Assembly: GCF_003610235.1 (NCBI RefSeq)
Contig: NZ_RAPR01000001.1
Coordinates: 2,914,001-2,978,000, forward strand
Direction: 5' to 3'
DNA length: 64,000 nucleotides
Origin: Catellatospora citrea
Lineage (GTDB): Bacteria; Actinomycetota; Actinomycetes; Mycobacteriales; Micromonosporaceae
Made by a program: the position numbers and the translations under genes. This document shows, piece by piece, positions 42,579-49,402 of the stretch (position 1 is the stretch's first letter; each line of letters begins with the position of its first letter). Below the pieces are notes generated by a model that was not told where the DNA came from, searched no databases, and was given only the letters and a program-made list of their open reading frames with translations.

Positions 42579-42639
42579 CGACTTGCCAGGCACCTGGGCG
42601 CATGCGGGCTCAAGATACGCACAGGTGCCTGGCAAGTCG
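42579..42639. terminator. Bidirectional 18-base perfect inverted repeat
   Basis: CGACTTGCCAGGCACCTG (42579-42596) and CAGGTGCCTGGCAAGTCG (42622-42639) pair without mismatch around a 25-base loop. It lies between the convergent membrane protein and 2Fe-2S protein genes. The sequence is not shared with the other elements, but size, loop and position are the same. Confidence 0.8.
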
Positions 42640-42680
42640 GACGATCAACGCGCGGCGTCCCACGTGGCGCGTGGCCCCGG

Positions 42681-43016
42681 TCAGGTCTGGCCGGGGGCTT
42701 CGATGACGTAGGGGATCAGGGCGACCGGGAGTTCGGCGGCGCCCGGCCCGCCCGCGGCGGCCCAGGCGGCGACGTACTCCACCGTCGACTCGTCGAGGAC
42801 GCCGCCCAGCCACACCGGACGGCCGCCGTCGCGGCGACCGGACGGGCGCGGGTGCACCACCATCACGTTGGAGTGCTCGCAGACGTCCAGGCACTGCGCG
42901 ATGCGCACCCGTACCCCCGCCTTCTCCAGCTGCCGCAGCTGACCTTCATGATCGGTTTCCGGGTGTTTGGCGGTGCCGCAACAGCAGTCGCGGCACACCG
43001 TCACCCTCGCCTTCAC
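42681..43016 (-). CDS. (2Fe-2S) thioredoxin-like ferredoxin in the cobalt/cobalamin cluster
   Basis: A 111-residue protein. VTVCRDCCCGTAKHPETDHEGQL supplies cysteines near residues 8-13, and RIAQCLDVCEHSNVMVVHP supplies two more, the arrangement C-x(n)-C ... C-x3-C of thioredoxin-like 2Fe-2S ferredoxins. Such genes commonly sit with cbtAB or cobalamin genes in actinomycetes and may provide electrons for cobalt reduction before adenosylation. The GTG at 43016 overlaps the CbtA stop (GTGA), so cbtB-cbtA-ferredoxin is one operon under the riboswitch at 44033-44185. Confidence 0.82.
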   Translation of the reverse strand: MKARVTVCRDCCCGTAKHPETDHEGQLRQLEKAGVRVRIAQCLDVCEHSNVMVVHPRPSGRRDGGRPVWLGGVLDESTVEYVAAWAAAGGPGAAELPVALIPYVIEAPGQT

Positions 43017-43738
43017 GCGGCCGCCCGCACGGCGGCGGTGTTCGCGACCGCACCGGCCCGCAGCCCGGCCAGCCCGAATCCGACCCCGATCCCGGCCCAC
43101 AGCACCACCGAGGCCAGCAGCGACAGCAACCGGAACGACCACAGCAGGTCGGCCGGCGTGCTGATCTCGTCACCGGACGACGGCAGCGTGAACAGCAGGG
43201 CGAGCCCGACCAGCACCACCCCGGCCGGGGCCAGCTGGCGCAGCGGCAGCGCCGCCCCACGCTCGGCGAGACGGCCCGCCAGCAGGCCCGCCGCGGACAC
43301 CGTGGCCAGCCCGATCGCGATCGCGGCCAGCCAGGTCACGGTCCGCGCCTGCTGCGTCGCCTCGCTGCCCACGCCGGGCGGGTTGGTCGGGTAGCGCAGG
43401 AACGGCAGGAACGCCACGCCCAGGAAGCCCGCCCCGGCCAGGCGCAGCGCCCGGCCCCACGGGTCGGCCCCCGGATCGCGGCGGTGCAGCACCGCGTACA
43501 CCAGGCCGAACAGCAGCCCGATCGCCATCCCGGCCAGGATCACCGAGACCAGCATGCCGACGTGCTGCGTGTCGCGGCTGAACAGCTCCGCGCCGTGGCC
43601 TTCACCGGCGTTGGCGTGTTCGAGAGCGATCGCCCGGTCGATGACCGGCTCGGCGAGCACCAGGGACACCACGGCGGAGAGGGCCCCGGCGCAAGCGCCG
43701 GCCAGCCCACCCCGCCCCATCAGCGAGAGCAGGGACAT
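43013..43738 (-). CDS. cbtA: Cobalt transporter subunit CbtA
   Basis: A 241-residue integral membrane protein with six or seven hydrophobic segments. It opens GRGGLAGACAGALSAVVSLVLAEPVIDRAIALEHA, the family signature with a Glu in the first helix, and continues FSRDTQHVGMLVSVILAGMAIGLLFGLVYAVLHRR and FLPFLRYPTNPPGVG, also typical of CbtA. It is coupled with CbtB immediately upstream (11-base gap), forming the small cobalt transporter found under cobalamin riboswitches. Function is assigned from family and context. Confidence 0.88.
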   Translation of the reverse strand: MSLLSLMGRGGLAGACAGALSAVVSLVLAEPVIDRAIALEHANAGEGHGAELFSRDTQHVGMLVSVILAGMAIGLLFGLVYAVLHRRDPGADPWGRALRLAGAGFLGVAFLPFLRYPTNPPGVGSEATQQARTVTWLAAIAIGLATVSAAGLLAGRLAERGAALPLRQLAPAGVVLVGLALLFTLPSSGDEISTPADLLWSFRLLSLLASVVLWAGIGVGFGLAGLRAGAVANTAAVRAAA

Positions 43739-43749
43739 GTCCGCCCCGC

Positions 43750-43989
43750 TCAGTGGCAGTTGGCGGCGAACAGGTGCCGCCCGTCGTGGGACAGCTCGTG
43801 CAGGTAGTTGGCGCTACGGGAGAGCTCCCCGTACACCGGGGACAGCAGCGCGCCCTGGTCCAGGAACACCGCGTAGAGGATGAACAGTGCCAGCGCGACG
43901 AGCACACCGGCGATGACCTGATCCCGCAGCCGCCCCGCGATTCCGGCCGTCTCCTGCGACGGCACCGCGGGCGTCGACAACGCACCCAT
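43750..43989 (-). CDS. cbtB: Cobalt transporter subunit CbtB
   Basis: A 79-residue single-span membrane protein. One helix (about 25-45, AGVLVALALFILYAVFLDQGALL) is followed by the His-rich metal-entry end HELSHDGRHLFAANCH, the hallmark of CbtB, with four His and one Cys. It precedes cbtA and is the first gene after the cobalamin riboswitch. GAGGAGGAGG precedes the ATG, next to a CGGGG...CCCCG hairpin on the mRNA (44006-44030) that could be part of the riboswitch expression platform. Confidence 0.9.
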   Translation of the reverse strand: MGALSTPAVPSQETAGIAGRLRDQVIAGVLVALALFILYAVFLDQGALLSPVYGELSRSANYLHELSHDGRHLFAANCH

Positions 43990-44032
43990 GAGAAACCTCC
44001 TCCTCGGGGTTCACCGCCCCGAACTGGACAAC

Positions 44033-44185
44033 GACGGGTCAGTGTCCTGACTCCCGGGTGGATGGAACTTCGTCGCGCTTGCCGCGCCTTCCAGCCGCTG
44101 CGGCGGCCGTGGCTAGTGCGGGGCGCTCCCCGGTCACAGTGGCGGGACCGTCCCAGATTCTCACTGGGTTCCTGCGCACCGTCGT
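44033..44185 (-). ncRNA. Cobalamin riboswitch ahead of cbtB
   Basis: On the minus strand the conserved core reads GAACCCAGTGAGAATC then CTGGGACGGTCCCGCCACTG and TGACCGGGGAG, followed further on by the B12 box in GGGAGTCAGGACACTG (about 44043-44058). This is the standard order of cobalamin riboswitch elements. It lies between cbiX and cbtB and should reduce cobalt uptake when adenosylcobalamin is plentiful. The 5' limit is approximate. Confidence 0.9.
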
Positions 44186-44243
44186 CTGCTTTGAACTTGT
44201 TGCCCTCACCATGCCAGCTACGCTTGCCGGCCGTCAAACCTTC

Positions 44244-45209
44244 TCAGGGGTGACGATGGTGAATGTCCGCGTGAGATACGCCGTGGTCGTGGCCGTGGCC
44301 GTGCGCATGGCTGTGGTCATGACTCTGGCCATGGCTGTGATCATGGCTGTGCCCGGCGTCACCCGGGTGGTGGTGCGGGGTCTGCGGGGCGCCGACCCGG
44401 TCCTCGAAGCCCGGCAGGCTGACCCGGTACACACACGAGTCGCAGTTCATCCGGATGTCCCCGGCCAGCGCCTCGCCGTAGCGCTCGATCACCAGATCGG
44501 CCAGGGCGTCGGTGTCGCCGAGCACGTCGGCGCAGCGCACGGCCACGTCGGGGTGACCCGCTGCCCAGGCCGCGGTCTGTTCGGCCACCCGGCGCGGCAG
44601 CACGCCGGTGAAGAGGAAGTACGGCAGCACCACGATCCGGCGCGCGCCCAGCGCCGCGCAGCGGTCCAGCCCCGCGGGCACGCCGGGGGCCGCGAGGGAG
44701 ATGAAGGCGTACTCCACCCCGGCCACCCGGGCCGTCTCGGCCAGCAGCCGGGCGGCCCGCGCCACCTCGGCGTTCGCGTCGGGGTCCGTGGAGCCGCGGC
44801 CGACCAGCAGCACCGTCGTGTCCGGATCGGCCTCCGCCTGGGCCAGCCGGTCCCGCAGCAGCGCCAGCACGGTCGGGTGCGCGCCGAGCGGGCGGCCGTA
44901 CGACACCGCCAGGCCGGGATGCCGCAACTGCTCGCGGGCCAGCGCCGCGGGGATGTCGCCCTTGGCGTGCCCCGCCGCGACCAGCATCAGCGGCACGGCC
45001 GCCAGCCTGCGGTGCCCGCCCGCGACGAGTTCCGCCACCGCCTCGCCCAGCGGGGGCGGGGACAGCTCGATGAAGCCGCCGCCGACGGTCACGCCGCGCG
45101 GAGCGAGGCGCTTGCCGACCCGTTCGGTGAACGCGCGGAACTGCTCGGCGCCGTCCGTGTCGGACGTGCCGTGCCCGGCTATGAGCAGCGCGGGCGGGGT
45201 GGTGGTCAC
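44244..45209 (-). CDS. cbiX: Sirohydrochlorin cobaltochelatase CbiX with His-rich tail
   Basis: A 321-residue protein made of two CbiX-type halves: PALLIAGHGTSDTDGAEQF (catalytic His in AGHG), VPLMLVAAGHAKGDIPAAL (second His), then a less conserved repeat with VLLVGRGSTDPDANAEV and IVVLPYFLFTGVLPRRV. DCDSCVYR-like NCDSCVYR is the Cys pair typical of actinobacterial CbiX. The last 45 residues are a HxHxH-rich tail (GHSHDHSHGQSHDHSHAHGH) that should bind cobalt or nickel. It inserts metal into sirohydrochlorin. A GGAGGAGAG site precedes the GTG start, which overlaps cobH (GTGA). Confidence 0.9.
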   Translation of the reverse strand: MTTTPPALLIAGHGTSDTDGAEQFRAFTERVGKRLAPRGVTVGGGFIELSPPPLGEAVAELVAGGHRRLAAVPLMLVAAGHAKGDIPAALAREQLRHPGLAVSYGRPLGAHPTVLALLRDRLAQAEADPDTTVLLVGRGSTDPDANAEVARAARLLAETARVAGVEYAFISLAAPGVPAGLDRCAALGARRIVVLPYFLFTGVLPRRVAEQTAAWAAGHPDVAVRCADVLGDTDALADLVIERYGEALAGDIRMNCDSCVYRVSLPGFEDRVGAPQTPHHHPGDAGHSHDHSHGQSHDHSHAHGHGHDHGVSHADIHHRHP

Positions 45210-45979
45210 GGTCTCTCCTCCAGGGGTTGTCCAAGTGGCATCGATGGCGTGCCTGCGGGCAGGTCGGACCGCCTAGGGTTCCTGCGCGCCCGGCTGCCGG
45301 TCCCGCGCGCCCGGCTGCCGGTCCCGGCCGGGGCGAGCGGTCCCTCCCGGCCGGGCGAGGGTTCCGCAGGCGCCAGGGGGTCGCCGTAGAGCAGCGCGTT
45401 CACGGCTGCCGCGGCGACGGCGGAGCCACCGCGGGCGCTCAGGTTGGACAGTTGCGGCAGCCCTGACGCGCGCAGCGCCGCCTTCGACTCGGCCGCGCCG
45501 ACGTAGCCCACCGGCAGGCCGACCACCAGCGCCGGGACGAGCCGCCCGGCCGCGACCAGCCGCAGCAGCTCGAACAGGGCGGTCGGGGCGTTGCCGACGG
45601 CCCATACCGCGCCGGTGGGGTGCTCGGCCGCGGCGAGCCGCACCGCCGCGGCCGACCGGGTGACGCCCTCGGCCGCGGCCAGCTCCGCCGCGCGCGACGA
45701 GCCGACCAGGCAGCGCGCCGGGTAGCGGGTGATCCCCGCGCCGACCATGGTCACGTCGACGACCAGCGGCGCGCCCGCGGCCAGCGCCGCGGCCCCGGCG
45801 GTCAGCGCCGCCTCGTCCAGCACCAGGTCGGCGACCCAGCCCGGATCGGCGGTGGTGTGCACGATGCGCTCGGCCACGTCCCGGCTGTGCCGCGGCAGGC
45901 CCGAGGTGTCCACCGCCGACCGCAGGATGCGGTAGGACTCCGCCTCGATCGGATGCACCGATCTGCGCACCACCGTCAT
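45206..45979 (-). CDS. cobH: Precorrin-8X methylmutase
   Basis: A 257-residue enzyme that moves the C11 methyl group to C12 in precorrin-8, giving hydrogenobyrinate. Core words: HPIEAESYRILRSAVD, RHSRDVAERIVHTTADPGW (with the catalytic His), VDVTMVGAGITRY, and VGNAPTALFELL with PALVVGLPVGYVGAAESKAAL. The catalytic domain ends near residue 205. A tail of about 50 residues, rich in Pro, Arg and Gly with GSRARGTGSRAR, is not part of the family and looks dispensable. GGGAGGCG precedes the ATG. Its start overlaps the ferredoxin stop (ATGA). Confidence 0.93.
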   Translation of the reverse strand: MTVVRRSVHPIEAESYRILRSAVDTSGLPRHSRDVAERIVHTTADPGWVADLVLDEAALTAGAAALAAGAPLVVDVTMVGAGITRYPARCLVGSSRAAELAAAEGVTRSAAAVRLAAAEHPTGAVWAVGNAPTALFELLRLVAAGRLVPALVVGLPVGYVGAAESKAALRASGLPQLSNLSARGGSAVAAAAVNALLYGDPLAPAEPSPGREGPLAPAGTGSRARGTGSRARRNPRRSDLPAGTPSMPLGQPLEERP

Positions 45980-46173
45980 CGCGCCTCCCGTTCGACCAGG
46001 ACGACCGCGTCGACCGGGCACACCTCGACACACTCGCCGCACCCGGTGCACAGATCCGTCCGGGCGTACAGCCGGGCCGGGCCCGTCCCGCCGATCGGCC
46101 GGATCGCGTGCGTCGGGCAGGTCAGCAGGCATGCGCCGCAGCCCTGGCAGCCGTCGAAGCGCACCGGGCTCAC
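45976..46173 (-). CDS. Small 2[4Fe-4S] ferredoxin in the cobalamin operon
   Basis: A 65-residue protein with two four-cysteine clusters: CQGCGACLLTCP near the start and CTGCGECVEVCP near the end, each C-x2-C-x2-C-x3-C-P. It is a complete bacterial-type ferredoxin. The GTG at 46173 overlaps the stop of the cbiG-cobJ gene, and its own stop overlaps cobH, so it is fully embedded in the operon. It probably feeds electrons to a corrin ring step, but the acceptor cannot be identified. Confidence 0.88.
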   Translation of the reverse strand: MSPVRFDGCQGCGACLLTCPTHAIRPIGGTGPARLYARTDLCTGCGECVEVCPVDAVVLVEREAR

Positions 46174-48128
46174 CGCGCCATCCACGCGTACCCCCGCGGC
46201 GTGACCATGCGCCCGGCGACCGTGCGGGTGGTGCTGGCGCCGACGATCACCACGGTGTTCATGTCCACCTCGGCCGGGTCGACCGCCTCCAGCGTGGTCA
46301 GCGCGATCCGCTCGCCGGCCCGGGACGCGTCGCGGACCAGCCCGATCGGCGTGCCCGGCGGCCGGTGCGCGCCCAGGATCGCCAGCGCCGCCGGCAGCTG
46401 CCGGGTGCGCCGCGCGCTGCGCGGGTTGTACAGGCACACCACGAGATCCGCCCGCGCCGCCGCCTCCAGCCTGCGCTCGATCACCTCCCAGGGCGTGTGC
46501 AGGTCCGACAGCGACAGGTACACGTGGTCGTGCCCCAGCGGCGCGCCCAGCAGCGACGACGCGGCCAGCGCCGCGGTCACCCCGGGCACCGCGGTCACCT
46601 CGATGTCGTCCCCGGCGAACTCCAGCGCCGGGGAGGCCATCGCGTACACGCCCGCGTCGCCGGAACCGATCAGGGCCACCGCGTGCCCCTGCCGCGCCAG
46701 CTCGACGGCCGAGCGCGCCCGCTCCTCCTCCGCGCCCAGTCCCGAGTCCACGATCCGGGTGCCCGGGCGCAGCAGGTGCCGGACCTGGTCCACGTACTGG
46801 TCGAGGCCGACGACGATCGAGGACGCGCGCAGCTGCGCCGTCGCCCGGGGCGTGCGCAGATCCGCCGCGCCCGGGCCGAGGCCGATCACCACCAGCCGGC
46901 CCGCCGGCACCAGTCGGGCCACCGCCACGGTCGCCATCGCCGACGCGGTCTTGCCCGCCACCAGCGCCGCTTCGCGGCCCCGGGCCCGGGCGGCCAGCAG
47001 TGCCGCCGCCTCGGCCACGCTCGGCGTGCCCACGGCCGCCCGGACCACCTCGGACGGGTTCGGCACGGCCACCGCCGCGAGCTCCGCCGCGGGGAACGTC
47101 AGCAGCGGCAGGCCCCGCGACGCGGCGTACGCGACAAGCCCGGCCTCGTCGGCCTTCACGTCGGCGGTCGCCACCGCGCACACCGACTCCGCCGCCAGCC
47201 CCGCCTCGTCGAGCACCCGCGCCACCAGCTCCGCGATCTCGCTCTCGGCCACGCCCCGGCTCGCGCCGATGCCGAGCACCAGCGACGGCGGACGCAGCAC
47301 CAGCACCGACCGCGCCGCAGCCAGGTCACCGGCAGTGGACGCGGTGTCCTGCGGCGCACGGTCATCGGACGGGCCGCCGTCCCAGGGCCGCCCGGCCGAG
47401 TCGCGGACCGGCAGGCGGTCGGTGATCAGCACCTCGCGGGCGGCACCGGGGTGGTCGCCGAGGTTGGCGGGCAGCGCGGGCAGCGGCCATACCTGATCGG
47501 CCCGCAGGTGGACGGGCTCGCCGTCGAGCAGCGCCCGCGACACCGGCGCGACCGCCTCCGGGTTCGCCACCGCGAACCCGAGCATGTCCAACCCGGGCAG
47601 CCCGGTCGCGTCGGTGCCCGTGGTCACCACCGGCGTCGCGCCCAGCACGTCCGACACGCGCGCGGCCAGCGCGTTCGCCCCACCGCCATGGCCTCCGAGC
47701 AGCGCCACGGCCCACCGCCCCGCCTCGTCCACACACACCACACCCGGCTGCGTGTGCCTCCCACCGCCCACTCCCGGCGCGCCCCCCGCCCTACCGGTCG
47801 CCTCGACCGGAGCCGCCCCGCCGGAGGCGAGATCGGCTGCACTCTCCCGGAAAGTGCGCGAATCGCCGTGCTCTGAACTGCAGTTTCCCTGCGACTGCGG
47901 GCCTGGCCCACCCTGCCCGGCGTCCGGGGCGGCCAGCAGCGGTGCCAGGAGGCGGACGGTGGCGCCGGTGGCGAGGAAGGCGACGATGGTCTCGGAGTCG
48001 GACCAGGCGCGGGTGAGCTGGTCGCGGACGCGTCCCTCGTGGAGGGTGCACTCGCCGGGCCACGCGGCGGCGAGCCGCTGCGCGGCGGCCCTGCCTGCGG
48101 CGGTGGCCCAGATCAGGCCGATGGTCAT
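46170..48128 (-). CDS. cbiG-cobJ: Fused cobalt-precorrin-5A hydrolase (CbiG) and precorrin-3B C17-methyltransferase (CobJ)
   Basis: A 652-residue fusion. The CbiG half (about 1-395) has VAFLATGATVRLLAPLL, then VVCVDEAGRWAVALLGGHGGGANALA, the G-G-H-x-G-G-A-N metal-ring contact, and a C-terminal LVLGIGASRGVAESEI. The CobJ half (about 408-652) starts LVVIGLGPGAADLRTP and carries VALIGSGDAGVYAMA, TAVPGVTAALAASSLLGAPLGHD and VVCLYNPRSARR. An unusual segment of about 57 residues (about 70-126) separates the two N-terminal CbiG blocks. This fused form is known in other actinomycetes. GGGGAG precedes the ATG. Coupled to cobL (ATGA) and to the ferredoxin gene. Confidence 0.92.
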   Translation of the reverse strand: MTIGLIWATAAGRAAAQRLAAAWPGECTLHEGRVRDQLTRAWSDSETIVAFLATGATVRLLAPLLAAPDAGQGGPGPQSQGNCSSEHGDSRTFRESAADLASGGAAPVEATGRAGGAPGVGGGRHTQPGVVCVDEAGRWAVALLGGHGGGANALAARVSDVLGATPVVTTGTDATGLPGLDMLGFAVANPEAVAPVSRALLDGEPVHLRADQVWPLPALPANLGDHPGAAREVLITDRLPVRDSAGRPWDGGPSDDRAPQDTASTAGDLAAARSVLVLRPPSLVLGIGASRGVAESEIAELVARVLDEAGLAAESVCAVATADVKADEAGLVAYAASRGLPLLTFPAAELAAVAVPNPSEVVRAAVGTPSVAEAAALLAARARGREAALVAGKTASAMATVAVARLVPAGRLVVIGLGPGAADLRTPRATAQLRASSIVVGLDQYVDQVRHLLRPGTRIVDSGLGAEEERARSAVELARQGHAVALIGSGDAGVYAMASPALEFAGDDIEVTAVPGVTAALAASSLLGAPLGHDHVYLSLSDLHTPWEVIERRLEAAARADLVVCLYNPRSARRTRQLPAALAILGAHRPPGTPIGLVRDASRAGERIALTTLEAVDPAEVDMNTVVIVGASTTRTVAGRMVTPRGYAWMAR

Positions 48129-49309
48129 GGCAGCTCCCCGGAGACGACGAAGACAGGATTGGTGGCGGCGAGCCGGTGCGCCCCGTCCGGCAGCACCGAA
48201 AGCCGTGCGGCCTGCAGCTGCACACCCTCGGCCCGGTATCCGGCCGCGCTGAGCACGGCCAGCGCCGGGCCGACGCGTTCGAGCCCGGCCACCGCGGTGA
48301 CCAGGCGGGACGGCCGCCGCGCGGCGCAGGCCGCCAGCACGGACGGGCCCCCGCCGCCGACGAACACCGCGTCCGGCTCGGGCAGCCCGGCCAGGCATCC
48401 GGGCGCGTCGCCCGGGACGAGCCGCACGCCGAGGCCGGCCGTGTTCGCCGTGATCAGCGGCAGGGCGGCGGGGTCGCGTTCGACGGCGAGCACGGCCGCG
48501 CCGAACCGGGCGCACTCCACGGCGACCGAGCCCGACCCGGCGCCCACGTCCCAGACCAGGTCGCCGAGGCGCGGACCGAGGCGGGCCAGCACGTACGCCC
48601 GTACCTCCGCTTTGGTGATCATCGAGTCGCGGTGGGCGTAGGCTGCCTCCGGCAGCGCCCATCCGGCCGGCCCGGGGCCTGCCCCCGCGATCCAGCCAGG
48701 CCCCTGCCGCACGTCCGGCCGGGACGGATCCAGCACCAGCACCACGTTCGGGTCGGCCCACTCGACCGCGTGCGCCTGCGCCGCCTCGACGGTGACCAGG
48801 CGCTCCTGCGGGGTGCCCAGCCGTTCCGCCACCACCAGCGTGCGCTCCCACCCGGCCAGCGCCGCGCCCAGCTCCGCGGGTCCACTGCCCGGCGCGGTCA
48901 GCACCGCCACCTTCGGATGCGCCCGACAGACGTTGACCGCCCGCCGCAGCGCGCGGCCGTGGGCGGACACGACGAGCGCGTCGTCCCAGGGCAGCCCGGC
49001 GCGGGCGAACGCGGCCGCGACGCTGGACACCGCCGGAATCACCACCGGTTCGATCCCGGCCCGGCGCAGCGCGGCGACGATGCCGAAGAAACCGGGGTCG
49101 CCGCTGGCCAGCACCACGGCGTCGCCGTCGTGCGCGGCCACCCGGGCCACCACCGGCGCGACCGGGCCCATGACCAGGCATTCCGCGCTCACATCTAGCC
49201 CGGACAGGTGCCGCTCGCCCCCGGCGACCAACGTCGCCCGCGCCAGCGCCGCACCCGCGGCGGCACCGAAGCCGCCACCGTCGTGGCCGACCACCGTCAC
49301 CCGCGCCAT
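48125..49309 (-). CDS. cobL: Precorrin-6Y C5,15-methyltransferase (decarboxylating)
   Basis: A 394-residue two-domain enzyme (CbiE plus CbiT halves). The CbiE domain (about 1-205) has VTVVGHDGGGFG, VLASGDPGFFGIVAALRRAG and IPAVSSVAAAFARAGLPWDDA. The CbiT domain (about 225-394) has MITKAEVRAYVLARLGPRLGDLVWDVGAGSGSVAVECAR, the SAM-binding motif D-V-G-A-G-S-G-S, and PDAVFVGGGG. Together they methylate C5 and C15 and remove the C12 acetate carboxyl. The ATG at 49309 gives the family start but has only a weak ribosome site, and an 82-base gap with a duplicated segment precedes it. Its stop overlaps cbiG-cobJ. Confidence 0.92.
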   Translation of the reverse strand: MARVTVVGHDGGGFGAAAGAALARATLVAGGERHLSGLDVSAECLVMGPVAPVVARVAAHDGDAVVLASGDPGFFGIVAALRRAGIEPVVIPAVSSVAAAFARAGLPWDDALVVSAHGRALRRAVNVCRAHPKVAVLTAPGSGPAELGAALAGWERTLVVAERLGTPQERLVTVEAAQAHAVEWADPNVVLVLDPSRPDVRQGPGWIAGAGPGPAGWALPEAAYAHRDSMITKAEVRAYVLARLGPRLGDLVWDVGAGSGSVAVECARFGAAVLAVERDPAALPLITANTAGLGVRLVPGDAPGCLAGLPEPDAVFVGGGGPSVLAACAARRPSRLVTAVAGLERVGPALAVLSAAGYRAEGVQLQAARLSVLPDGAHRLAATNPVFVVSGELP

Positions 49310-49318
49310 GACGCCCAC

Positions 49319-49402
49319 CCCGGACCGCTCGCCGACACCGTCGCCCAGCTCACGCCACCCATCGGTCCGCTCACCGCGGCCGTCGCCCAGCTCATGCCAC
49401 CC
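49319..49402. repeat. Tandem 42-base duplication at the cbiD-cobL junction
   Basis: Two adjacent units, 49319-49360 and 49361-49402, are similar over 42 bases. Each ends in a 23-base block (49338-49360 and 49380-49402) that differs at one base. Unit 2 covers the last codons and stop of cbiD; unit 1 is intergenic. It looks like a duplication of the cbiD 3' end. Confidence 0.65.

Noticed and set aside
46174..47181. A longer frame for the ferredoxin running back into cbiG-cobJ
   Set aside because: Only the last 65 residues form a protein family match, and the GTG at 46173 fits the GTGA overlap with the upstream gene.
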